Assembly (NCBI GenBank): GCA_964528095.1
Contig: CAZGSG010000307.1
Coordinates: forward strand, 1 to 7,188
Direction: 5' to 3'
DNA length: 7,188 nt
From: CAZGSG01 sp964528095
GTDB taxonomy: Bacteria > Bacteroidota > Bacteroidia > Chitinophagales > Chitinophagaceae
Both the position numbers and the translations under genes were made by a program. This document shows positions 1-5,708 of the stretch, one piece after another. The notes beneath the pieces were generated by a model, which did no database searches, was not told the DNA's origin, and saw nothing but the letters and a program-made list of their open reading frames with translations. Position 1 is the first letter of the stretch. Every line of letters starts with the position of its first letter.

Positions 1-1672
1 CATAGGTCGAAGCAATTCTTGTCAGTTTGGATACTATATACCGCTCGGCTAAATCAACAAACCTTCGCCGTTTGACTATTCCGTTTAATTCAAAGGCTTT
101 ATAGAAGGCTTCTTTGATTTCTTCAAATTCATTTTCTGAATACCTTTCAAGGAACTCATTTATCCTCTTCTCCTTTTCGCCATCGCGGCTCAATTTTAGT
201 TTTTTAGCGGATCGCCCTTTATCCGTGATTTTTCGCAGAGGATTGCCGTTTGTGGATAAGGAAAACTCTAGAAGATTGGCAATCAACCGCGATTTTACCA
301 ATTGTGTTTCTTTATTGATATCGAAGTTTCCCTCGATTCGCATTGGGTTGATGGAAACGGGGGTCTGGTACCCGTCATTCTTACGGATTAGTGGGTCGAT
401 CCAGGTACCCAGTTCCTTTGAATTGAGTGAATAATGGGAATAATTGATACAGATATTGTAAAAGAAATGGGCAAAATCGAAGCTTGAGGAGCTGATTTTC
501 CGGGGATATCTATAAAAATTGCCTTCGTTCGAATACCGGAAAAAACTTACGTCCGAACCGTGAATTTCAATTTTCCAGAGCGTTATCGTCTTGAAAAAAA
601 TCTCAACATGAAGCCTAGGATTATCCTCCAATTCATCTGTGTCGGTGATGGTTGATTTGGCAATCGCATTGATCGCCAGATATAAAAGCTCGATTACAGT
701 ACTTTTGCCAGAACCGTTTTTTCCAACTATCGCTTGCACATTAATATCCAGTTCATTTGTGTGATAGATGCTAATATTCTTTTCGGGATGAAATTCAATC
801 TGGCTTTTTCGGGAGAAATCATATGCTTCATAAAAGCTATAGTAAGTATCAGCCTTAAGAATTTTTCGAAAATTGGAGTCAATTCCTTTAAGCGGTCTTA
901 TTGCAATAAGCTTGAAATCAATTTCCCCTGGTGCTCTTTTTACTCTTTTCCTAAAGGCTCTTTGTAAGCTGATATAAAGGTCACCTGTTTGAATCCTGTT
1001 GCGCCTGTGTCTAACAGCTTCTTCTGTTACCCGCATGTAAAGTTTTGAATTGCTTTCAACGAGCAGATTTTTGTATTCAGAATAAACATTAGGGCGCTGA
1101 GGTATGATCCCTGCTTCCATGAGTAATTTCGTAGTATTTTTATCGAGCGAAAGAAAATTCTTTGAGTCTACCCAGAACAGGAATATCGTGAGAGAAGAGA
1201 TATCAATACCGTACCATTTACGTGCTTTTTTAAAGGAAACGGAATTTAGTGCTTTTTGGTTGTTACGCATTATATTTCCAAAAAAAACCCAGATATCATA
1301 TTGCTCTTTCTCTTTTCTCGCTGACATAATTCGGATTGCAAAAGGGGTCGGGCAGCCGATGAAATTAATGTCACTGTATTGTTTTTTAGACCCCAGCAGT
1401 TTTATAAGCACATTGATACGTGACACTCTTAGTTCGTCTGGTATGCCACTTTCATTAAGGCTAGAAAAGATATGGATCGGATCGATGGACTTGGAACCGA
1501 ACTCTTTTCTGATCCTTAGAATCCACTTGTTGTAATTGAGAAACAGCTTATTTGAATAACAAAGTTTGAATAAATGCTCGCCCGGATCATTCTGGTAACG
1601 CCTGTAAAAGTCATACAAGAGTATTGCTAATGCACGATAGACGACGGGCCATTTTGGCTTGGGGGTTGGCAT
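1..1672 (-). CDS. Large P-loop ATPase (AAA/ABC-type) with long N-terminal extension, C-terminus outside window
   Basis: The minus-strand frame stays open for 557 codons from the ATG at 1672-1670 to the left edge, so the gene is partial. A Walker A motif, GKNGSGKS, lies at residues 317-324 (bases 724-701) after a short strand reading VQAIV, as in SMC/ABC-like and AAA_15/AAA_21-type ATPases. Further on, residues 429-465 contain KNDGYQTP and INPMR followed by DINKE and a conserved-looking SRLIANLL, a pattern I associate with ATPases of defence loci but cannot name to family. Walker B and the signature region would lie outside the window. Residues 1-310 are not recognised; they include WPVVYRALAILLYDFYRRY near the start and IDPIHIFSSLN at 63-73. 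An in-frame stop at 1735-1733 and no other ATG support the chosen start. It lies 111 bases after hipA on the same strand and may be co-transcribed. Nuclease, helicase or sensor activity cannot be told from this part. Confidence 0.85.
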   Translation of the reverse strand, partial: MPTPKPKWPVVYRALAILLYDFYRRYQNDPGEHLFKLCYSNKLFLNYNKWILRIRKEFGSKSIDPIHIFSSLNESGIPDELRVSRINVLIKLLGSKKQYSDINFIGCPTPFAIRIMSARKEKEQYDIWVFFGNIMRNNQKALNSVSFKKARKWYGIDISSLTIFLFWVDSKNFLSLDKNTTKLLMEAGIIPQRPNVYSEYKNLLVESNSKLYMRVTEEAVRHRRNRIQTGDLYISLQRAFRKRVKRAPGEIDFKLIAIRPLKGIDSNFRKILKADTYYSFYEAYDFSRKSQIEFHPEKNISIYHTNELDINVQAIVGKNGSGKSTVIELLYLAINAIAKSTITDTDELEDNPRLHVEIFFKTITLWKIEIHGSDVSFFRYSNEGNFYRYPRKISSSSFDFAHFFYNICINYSHYSLNSKELGTWIDPLIRKNDGYQTPVSINPMRIEGNFDINKETQLVKSRLIANLLEFSLSTNGNPLRKITDKGRSAKKLKLSRDGEKEKRINEFLERYSENEFEEIKEAFYKAFELNGIVKRRRFVDLAERYIVSKLTRIASTY

Positions 1673-1783
1673 TGGTAAAAATTTGCGATGGTTGCAAGCG
1701 CACAGGATCCAGTTTGTTTTTTCTCTGCCAATTTAAGCAAAACAAAACTGAATGCCCTAAACTCATACTTAATCGAATTGCCA
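1673..1783 (-). other. Intergenic gap between hipA and the ATPase with weak inverted repeat
   Basis: The 111 bases separating the hipA stop from the ATPase start contain an AT-only inverted repeat (1711-1722 with 1739-1749, one-base bulge, about 16-base loop). It lacks the GC-rich stem expected of an intrinsic terminator, and I see no TAnnTTTG promoter for the ATPase here. Read-through from hipBA is therefore the simplest supply of ATPase mRNA. Confidence 0.35.
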
Positions 1784-3043
1784 TCATACTAAAAATGCCT
1801 GAGCCATCCTATCCTGTTCTGCACTCGGTATTTTATATTTCATAGCAATTTCTTTCCAGCTACCGACGGTATTCCTTACTTGATTTATTATTTGATTTGC
1901 TTTATAATTATCAAGGCGAAAATATTCCGCCACTTCCAAAGCTAAATCAAGACTAAGTGAATTATCCTTATCCGAAATATTCAGATGCAATCCTTTCCCG
2001 TATTCATTCGGATTGACATCATAGGCGGGAGATAAAAGCCATCCTCCATCTGTCAGAAGAAATCCATGGTTTCTTAAATGATCGTCTGTATTCTTTACAC
2101 AAATACTGAATACAATCCTTCTCCATAATTCTTCGAGATCCCGGTCCACTGCAACTCCATTTCGGGTTATGAATTCAACAAGTTCCAGGTAACTTGCTCC
2201 AGCAGATTTTTCTCCATCGGTATATCCCAATAAGGTCATGGCGGAGGCAAAATGAATTCGTTCATCTTTTTTAGTCCTGTCGAATCGTTTTGTGAGATAG
2301 GTATGATACCGGTTATTAAATCGCTGAACCATTCCCTTTGCAATATTCAGCCCCGCTGTTTGTGCCAGTTCATTTATCACCATTTCCCAGGCACCGATAT
2401 CCTTATCATCCATTCTGCTTGGGAATTTTGCGATCCACAAGCCTCCTTCCGGGTCTATAACACTAGCTTTTGGTCTTGCGCCGCCTAATGAAGAGCCTGG
2501 CGCAATTAGCATATTGACCCATTTGAGGTATTCAGGATCTTTGATATTATCTTCTTCAAATTTCAGACTCGCTTCTTCCAGTTCTCTCAGGGAAGTCCAT
2601 GGTGGGGAGGCCATTCTCTTATTGTCATTCAGGAAAGGACCTTCTTCATCTGTTTTAAATCGTAAGGCTCCCATTCTATGGCCATCAAAGACGCCAAGCA
2701 AATAATCCGACTCCAATAATTCCCTGGCAGCTCTTTCTTCCATTCTCGCCATCGCGGCTTCTCTTCGTTGCATTAAAACCCGGCCCCATCTATCGGGACA
2801 GGAATCCATAAAAACTCCAAAATTTACTTTTTCATCCCGCGGATAATAAGCGCCCGTGTATAATTGCAGATCCGGGTCAAGCATTTGAGTGAAACCTGAT
2901 TTCAACCAATCGGTAGCATATTCAAACGAGAATACTTCTTTGCCCTTTCCCTGGGTAACAGCCAGCGTACCCATCTGTGCCGGGTCTGTCAGACCCTGCC
3001 AATGAGCATAGACTATTATTTCCTTTTTGTCAGTTTTTGCCAT
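1784..3043 (-). CDS. hipA: Type II toxin HipA, serine/threonine protein kinase
   Basis: A 419-residue HipA-family protein, close to the usual length. Known HipA toxins phosphorylate a translation-related target (glutamyl-tRNA synthetase in E. coli), causing growth arrest, and autophosphorylate on a serine in a glycine-rich loop. Here the loop reads SSLGGARPK (residues 184-192), the ATP-binding lysine is likely K207 in LWIAKFPS, the catalytic loop is NTDDHLRN (318-325), and the metal-binding Asp is D342 in SPAYDVNP. All key residues are present, so the kinase should be active. Residues 1-125 form the family's N-terminal subdomain (PDRWGR and DYLLGVFDG are typical). It follows hipB by 9 bases on the same strand, the normal antitoxin-first order, with no Shine-Dalgarno before the ATG. 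The natural substrate in this host cannot be inferred. It could serve as a defence or plasmid/island-maintenance module. Confidence 0.95.
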   Translation of the reverse strand: MAKTDKKEIIVYAHWQGLTDPAQMGTLAVTQGKGKEVFSFEYATDWLKSGFTQMLDPDLQLYTGAYYPRDEKVNFGVFMDSCPDRWGRVLMQRREAAMARMEERAARELLESDYLLGVFDGHRMGALRFKTDEEGPFLNDNKRMASPPWTSLRELEEASLKFEEDNIKDPEYLKWVNMLIAPGSSLGGARPKASVIDPEGGLWIAKFPSRMDDKDIGAWEMVINELAQTAGLNIAKGMVQRFNNRYHTYLTKRFDRTKKDERIHFASAMTLLGYTDGEKSAGASYLELVEFITRNGVAVDRDLEELWRRIVFSICVKNTDDHLRNHGFLLTDGGWLLSPAYDVNPNEYGKGLHLNISDKDNSLSLDLALEVAEYFRLDNYKANQIINQVRNTVGSWKEIAMKYKIPSAEQDRMAQAFLV

Positions 3044-3052
3044 AGCTAGATT

Positions 3053-3370
3053 CTATTTTGATTTCTTAGGCGCTCTTTCTTTTACTACCATATCTGCATC
3101 CTGAAGCTTTCTTCCCAGTTTGTCATCCTCCGCAACCTTGAGCAGATCTTTTTCAAGACCTAAGACGAAGAGAACCTGGGCATAGGAACTCAAGGCTACT
3201 CCAGGAGAGCCTTTTTCAATAGCCAACAGAGTAGGACGGCTTATATCGGCTCGTTCGGAAACCTGTTCTGCACTTAGCTTCCGTCGAAGCCTCGCCAACT
3301 TGATATTTTCGCCCAATTCCTGTAGAACCCGTTTAACTGAAGGTAATAAAGGTGCCTTTCTTATTTTCAT
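3053..3370 (-). CDS. hipB: Type II antitoxin HipB-like XRE transcriptional regulator
   Basis: A 105-residue protein with one XRE/Cro-type helix-turn-helix at about residues 18-75 (LGENIKLARLRR, then SAEQVSERADISRPTLLAIEKG with the recognition helix around ISRPTLLAIE). In HipBA systems the antitoxin dimer binds HipA, keeps it inactive in a DNA-bound complex, and represses its own operon. Residues 80-105 form a charged tail ending in lysines, comparable with the flexible C-terminus that in E. coli HipB is the degradation handle. It sits directly upstream of hipA, so the pair is complete. The ATG at 3370-3368 is only a few bases downstream of TATATTTG promoter elements, giving a very short leader. 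Repeats at 3385-3421 are candidate operators for autoregulation. Confidence 0.92.
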   Translation of the reverse strand: MKIRKAPLLPSVKRVLQELGENIKLARLRRKLSAEQVSERADISRPTLLAIEKGSPGVALSSYAQVLFVLGLEKDLLKVAEDDKLGRKLQDADMVVKERAPKKSK

Positions 3371-3375
3371 AATGA

Positions 3376-3396
3376 CAAATATATTTTACAAATATA
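3376..3396 (-). promoter_or_regulatory. Tandem TATATTTG -7 elements for hipBA
   Basis: Reading leftward, two copies of TATATTTG occur at 3396-3389 and 3383-3376, both matching the Bacteroidota -7 consensus TAnnTTTG. The upstream copy would give a leader of roughly 12 bases before the hipB ATG; the nearer one would give a nearly leaderless mRNA. No good TTTG -33 element is seen at 19-21 bases upstream, so strength is uncertain. Confidence 0.5.
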
Positions 3397-3421
3397 TGCT
3401 ATTTTGTAAATAATTATTTAC
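3385..3421. promoter_or_regulatory. Candidate HipB operator: overlapping inverted repeats
   Basis: Perfect 8-base arms TTTACAAA (3385-3392) and TTTGTAAA (3403-3410) are separated by 10 bases. The right arm also starts a perfect 16-base palindrome, GTAAATAATTATTTAC (3406-3421). Together they give three TTTAC/GTAAA half-sites across the hipB promoter, the place expected for autorepression by HipB. Because the DNA is very AT-rich, chance palindromy must be kept in mind. Confidence 0.45.
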
Positions 3422-3437
3422 GTTATTTAGTTTCGTC

Positions 3438-3468
3438 ACCTAAGTATAATAGATTTTATAATTTAGGT
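3438..3468. promoter_or_regulatory. Candidate operator of the XRE-ImmA gene
   Basis: An inverted repeat runs from ACCTAAGTATAA (3438-3449) to TTATAATTTAGGT (3456-3468); the arms match at 11 positions around a single mismatch/one-base insertion with a 6-base centre. It lies 9 bases upstream of the rightward -7 element, covering the expected -33 region, so it is well placed for repression by the XRE protein encoded at 3503. Confidence 0.45.
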
Positions 3469-3477
3469 TACTTTTCG

Positions 3478-3485
3478 TATATTTG
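3478..3485 (+). promoter_or_regulatory. -7 promoter element for the XRE-ImmA / PIN-like operon
   Basis: TATATTTG matches TAnnTTTG and is followed by GCAG, common at Bacteroidota promoters. The start codon is at 3503, leaving a leader of about 12 bases. The -33 region is only T-rich (TTTT/TTTA around 3454-3458), not a clear TTTG. Confidence 0.55.
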
Positions 3486-3502
3486 CAGTATAAATATTAG
3501 TT

Positions 3503-4588
3503 ATGGAAAATACATTTGCAATAAAACTTAAAGAACTCCGGGAGAGAAATAAGCTATCTCTACAGGAGCTTGCCGATCAGGTGGGTGTGGCAAAACAATC
3601 CATACACAAATTTGAAAACGGTGTAGTGAATCCCAGCAGCGAAACCCTTTTAAAAATTGCTGACGCCCTGAACGTATCCTATTCTTTCTTTTATGAAAAT
3701 CCTGTAAGCTATAACCTAAGCTTGCAAAACATTCAATTCAGGGAGAAGCATAAAATAAATAATCAACAACTTGAAAACGAAATCAAGGAAGATGTTTGCA
3801 AATACCTATCAAGGTTCATGGAGTTATCTGCTATAATGGATGAGGATTTGGTGTTTGAAAATCCACTGGAAGGCTTAGAGATTGTTACAGACAAAGACAT
3901 AGAAAAGGCTGCGAAACTAATCCGCAAAAAATGGAAGATTGGAAACGCACCAATAACAGATGTTGTTGAAACATTAGAGACTAAAGGAGTTTTTGTTGTG
4001 GAGGTTAACCGGCTTGAAGACTTTACAGGTTTAAGCGGCATGGTTAACGAGGAAATTCCCATAATTGTTTTAAACGAATACTTCAATTCAATTGAAAGAA
4101 AAAGATTTACTGCCCTGCATGAATTAGGGCATATTGTTTTAGAATTCCCGGATGATATTTCAGAAACAAAACTGGAACGTTATTGCGATATGTTTGCCGG
4201 TGCTGTTTTACTTGTTGATGATGTTTTATATACTGAACTTGGTAAGAACAGAACCGTTATAACGCTTGCTGAATTAAAGCGTATCAAAGAACTATATGGG
4301 ATATCGATACAGGCTATCATTATGAGAGCCAGCACTTCTGGTTTTATTGATAATAACACTTCAAGGGCATGGTGGCAATCTTATAACGAATGGAACAGTA
4401 GTGATGGTAATGTAATCGAATTTGGCCAATACAGAAGCTGTGAAAAAGCGCAACGATTTAATACAACCCTTGTTCGTGGAGTTGCTGAAAAAAGACTTTC
4501 AATATCAAAGGCTGCAGAACTGGCGGGCAAAAAAATTGATGTAATGAGAAAGGAATTAGATGAATTAAATTTTAATGTAAGGGCATAA
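3503..4588 (+). CDS. XRE-family regulator fused to ImmA/IrrE-type zinc metallopeptidase
   Basis: A 361-residue fusion. Residues 5-62 are an XRE helix-turn-helix (LKELRERNKLSLQELADQVG, then VAKQSIHKFENG). Residues about 130-245 are an ImmA/IrrE (COG2856) peptidase domain with zinc motif HELGH at 206-210 and a likely third ligand E225 in ERYCDMFAG. Related proteins cleave or sense partner repressors, for example ImmA degrading ImmR in ICEBs1 and IrrE/PprI acting on DdrO after DNA damage. Residues about 310-361 form an extra helical C-terminal part that includes KRLSISKAAELAG, which resembles a second small helix-turn-helix. Fused proteins of this type are often the antitoxin-like or regulatory half of two-gene modules. 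The stop overlaps the next ATG by one base (TAATG), so translation of the two is coupled. Autoregulation is suggested by the repeat at 3438-3468. Its cleavage target is not evident. Confidence 0.93.
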   Translation: MENTFAIKLKELRERNKLSLQELADQVGVAKQSIHKFENGVVNPSSETLLKIADALNVSYSFFYENPVSYNLSLQNIQFREKHKINNQQLENEIKEDVCKYLSRFMELSAIMDEDLVFENPLEGLEIVTDKDIEKAAKLIRKKWKIGNAPITDVVETLETKGVFVVEVNRLEDFTGLSGMVNEEIPIIVLNEYFNSIERKRFTALHELGHIVLEFPDDISETKLERYCDMFAGAVLLVDDVLYTELGKNRTVITLAELKRIKELYGISIQAIIMRASTSGFIDNNTSRAWWQSYNEWNSSDGNVIEFGQYRSCEKAQRFNTTLVRGVAEKRLSISKAAELAGKKIDVMRKELDELNFNVRA

Positions 4589-5004
4589 TGTACGTGGTAA
4601 ACGATATTGAACTATTAGAGCGGCTCAGCAAGCACAGGATACTCAGTTATCTGGCAGAACGCTGTAGCCTAACAGTATCGGGTATAAGATTAAATGATTA
4701 TAGCCTGAAAATAAGACAGGTAATAGGTGGATTAAATGAAGTAACTATTGTAAATGTTGAAAAAGAAGGTTTGGATACCTGGATTGAAGGCAGAAGGAAA
4801 TATTTATCTATTAGTGACCTAAGTAGCATTTACATGACTCATATTAACTCAGGTGCAATTCTATTATTGTCGCCGGAAGACCAGCTGCTGATAACCGAGG
4901 CTGAGAAAAATGGCGTAAGCTATCTTCAATTTGATGATTTCTTTATACGAATGATAAAAGATGACCGAATGATTCAGTTGTATAACTTAATAAAAGTGGC
5001 ATAG
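4588..5004 (+). CDS. Small PIN-like protein coupled to the XRE-ImmA gene (possible RNase toxin)
   Basis: A 138-residue protein starting inside the stop codon of the preceding gene. The assignment is by pattern only. The start MYVVNDIELLERL resembles the first PIN strand with its acidic residue (D6). Residues 73-116, LSISDLSSIYMTHINSGA then ILLLSPEDQLLITEAEKNGV, follow the usual PIN C-terminal plan: an acidic residue beginning a helix (D77), a strand ending in an acidic pair (E97/D98), then a helix and strand. E60 or E67 could be the middle acidic residue. PIN domains are Mg-dependent ribonucleases and frequent toxins, and PIN proteins are known next to XRE-ImmA fusions, which supports a toxin-antitoxin-like pair. 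However, the canonical D-T-N first motif is missing, so it may be a divergent or inactive PIN fold, or something else. No signal peptide or membrane segment is seen. Confidence 0.7.
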   Translation: MYVVNDIELLERLSKHRILSYLAERCSLTVSGIRLNDYSLKIRQVIGGLNEVTIVNVEKEGLDTWIEGRRKYLSISDLSSIYMTHINSGAILLLSPEDQLLITEAEKNGVSYLQFDDFFIRMIKDDRMIQLYNLIKVA

Positions 5005-5133
5005 ATATAAGGTGAAAATGATAACAGGCTACAGAGTTGGCAGAAATATGACTGGCATGACAAAAAAAGGTATATAAATTGCCTAATTATTTAGTTTTTA
5101 AATACTAAAAATATTACTAATCATAAAAAGCAG

Positions 5134-5141
5134 TAATTTTG
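5134..5141 (+). promoter_or_regulatory. Possible rightward -7 element in the spacer
   Basis: TAATTTTG matches TAnnTTTG exactly, but no TTTG-like -33 element is visible 19-21 bases upstream. If used, a transcript would start near 5147 and end at the T-tract at 5280, giving an RNA of about 130 bases with no good reading frame. Confidence 0.25.
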
Positions 5142-5210
5142 ACATGAAATGACAAGGATTTTGAGAAAGGCAAAGTTATTGATATGCTAAAAAGTTCTTT
5201 TTAAGAAGGT

Positions 5211-5241
5211 GAAAGCCCTGGTCTTTGACCCCAGGGCTTTC
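5211..5241. terminator. Strong GC-rich stem-loop, first part of terminator or small RNA
   Basis: GAAAGCCCTGG (5211-5221) pairs perfectly with CCAGGGCTTTC (5231-5241) across a 9-base loop; an alternative fold pairs GGTC with GACC inside. It is the most stable hairpin seen in the window. On the plus strand it is followed at once by a second stem-loop and a T-tract; on the minus strand it is followed by a short purine/pyrimidine stretch and a T-run at 5193-5189. Confidence 0.6.
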
Positions 5242-5242
5242 G

Positions 5243-5280
5243 GGAAATGAGTTTTGAGAATGTCTCGTTTCCATTTTTTT
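5243..5280 (+). terminator. Second stem-loop plus T-tract: likely intrinsic terminator
   Basis: GGAAATGAG (5243-5251) pairs with CTCGTTTCC (5264-5272), with one G-T wobble in RNA, and is followed by A and seven Ts (5274-5280). This is the layout of a rightward Rho-independent terminator. It would end transcripts from the XRE-ImmA/PIN-like operon and insulate the operon starting at 5471. Confidence 0.6.
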
Positions 5281-5291
5281 ATTTCAGACTG

Positions 5292-5322
5292 CAAAGGTAG
5301 GTGTTGCTTTTTAATAAACAAT
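5292..5322 (-). promoter_or_regulatory. Leftward Bacteroidota-type promoter in the spacer
   Basis: On the minus strand TACCTTTG (5299-5292, followed by CAG) fits the -7 consensus, and ATTG (5322-5319) lies exactly 19 bases upstream, fitting the -33 TTTG position. It is the best -33/-7 pair I find in the window, and it points at the hairpin region and, antisense, at the PIN-like gene. Confidence 0.5.
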
Positions 5323-5424
5323 ACCTGCTTATTGCAATCTTCGCAAGCAGAATAATACAAAATTCCTGCCAGCTACTTTTTCCTTCTATTACATTCTCCG
5401 GCTATTACTGTTCACTACTCCGCA

Positions 5425-5432
5425 TAATATTG
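5425..5432 (+). promoter_or_regulatory. Weak -7 candidate for the DUF2188-LRAT-nucleotidyltransferase operon
   Basis: TAATATTG differs from TAnnTTTG by one base and sits 38 bases before the first start codon. No clear -33 element is seen. It is the only near-match between the terminator and the operon on this strand, so it is listed as the best guess. Confidence 0.25.
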
Positions 5433-5470
5433 TGGACAGGCATTTTATTGACCCAATTAAACTTAAAAAA

Positions 5471-5704
5471 ATGGGAAAGAATCAACATGTAACCAAACAT
5501 TCCGGTGGAGGATGGCAGGTTAAAGGTGCCGGTAACGGGAAAGCAACAGTAGTTACTGACACACAAACGCAGGCTATCAAAGCCGCTATTCCGATTGCAA
5601 AAAACAACAAATCGGAAGTAGTAATTCATGGTATTAATGGCAAGATAAGAGATAAAGACTCTTACGGGAATGATCCGGTATCAATTAAAGACACTAAACA
5701 TTAA
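5471..5704 (+). CDS. DUF2188 family protein, first gene of the CBASS-like operon
   Basis: A 77-residue protein that fits the whole DUF2188 pattern: an N-terminal HVTKHSGGGWQVKGAGN, a helix with TQTQAIKAAIPIAKNN in the middle, then SEVVIHGINGKIRDKDSYGNDP at 49-69. The family is small, common across bacteria and of unknown biochemical function. No signal peptide or membrane segment is present, so it is probably cytosolic. The ATG at 5471, preceded by six As, was preferred over an in-frame ATG at 5432 because family homology begins just after MGKNQ and the 13 extra residues match nothing in the family. The LRAT-like gene follows after only 4 bases, so the two are almost certainly co-transcribed and perhaps translationally coupled. 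A partner, regulatory or immunity role for the next gene is possible but not shown. Confidence 0.9.
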   Translation: MGKNQHVTKHSGGGWQVKGAGNGKATVVTDTQTQAIKAAIPIAKNNKSEVVIHGINGKIRDKDSYGNDPVSIKDTKH

Positions 5705-5708
5705 TCTT

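Larger units (their letters stand above)
5189..5285 (-). ncRNA. Candidate leftward small RNA, about 95 bases
   Basis: A good leftward promoter (5292-5322) has no protein gene in front of it. Starting near 5285, its transcript would fold into the same two stem-loops seen on the plus strand (5272-5243 and 5241-5211) and reach a run of five Us at 5193-5189. Length, structure and U-run fit a small RNA, but the U-run is 17 bases from the stem, so termination there is doubtful. No known RNA family is recognised. The alternative is that the hairpins are only a terminator. Confidence 0.3.
5005..5470. other. Non-coding spacer with hairpins and opposing promoters
   Basis: About 466 bases without a convincing protein gene. 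The left half (5005-5205) is AT-rich and contains a rightward-type TAATTTTG element and a near-palindrome TAAAAAGTTCTTTTTA (5188-5203). The centre (5211-5280) has two stem-loops and a T-tract. The right half has a leftward promoter (5292-5322), a small imperfect hairpin CTGC..TTGC / GCAA-GCAG around 5326-5351, and a weak rightward promoter before the DUF2188 gene. The spacer separates the XRE-ImmA/PIN-like operon from the DUF2188-LRAT-nucleotidyltransferase operon. Confidence 0.6.

Noticed and set aside
114..1535. Several plus-strand open frames of 77-143 codons
   Set aside because: They lie opposite the continuous 557-codon ATPase frame, which has a Walker A motif; their translations are low-complexity and Ser/Phe-rich as expected of antisense frames.
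1611..1787. Minus-strand 58-codon frame overlapping the hipA stop and the ATPase start
   Set aside because: It begins with an attractive ATGA overlap at the hipA stop, but runs into the ATPase coding frame by about 60 bases and its residues show no recognisable pattern.
3503..4588. Prophage or ICE repressor-antirepressor (ImmR/ImmA) interpretation
   Set aside because: No integrase, excisionase or phage gene is nearby, and the coupled partner is a PIN-like protein rather than a recombination gene.
5018..5077. 19-codon frame after AAGGTG downstream of the PIN-like gene
   Set aside because: It has a Shine-Dalgarno-like sequence, but no recognisable pattern, and such sequences are not normally used in this group; too short to support.
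5211..5272. Paired hairpins as an integron attC site or transposon end
   Set aside because: No attC core sites, integrase, target-site duplication or second copy is present in the window; the T-tract fits a terminator better.
5432..5470. Longer start for the DUF2188 protein
   Set aside because: The 13 extra residues are not part of the family pattern and the ATG at 5471 follows an A-rich stretch typical of starts here; the earlier ATG also overlaps the candidate -7 element.
5670..5708. Longer start for the LRAT-like protein
   Set aside because: It would overlap the DUF2188 gene by 35 bases and add residues unrelated to the domain, whereas the ATG at 5709 gives a normal 4-base operon gap.
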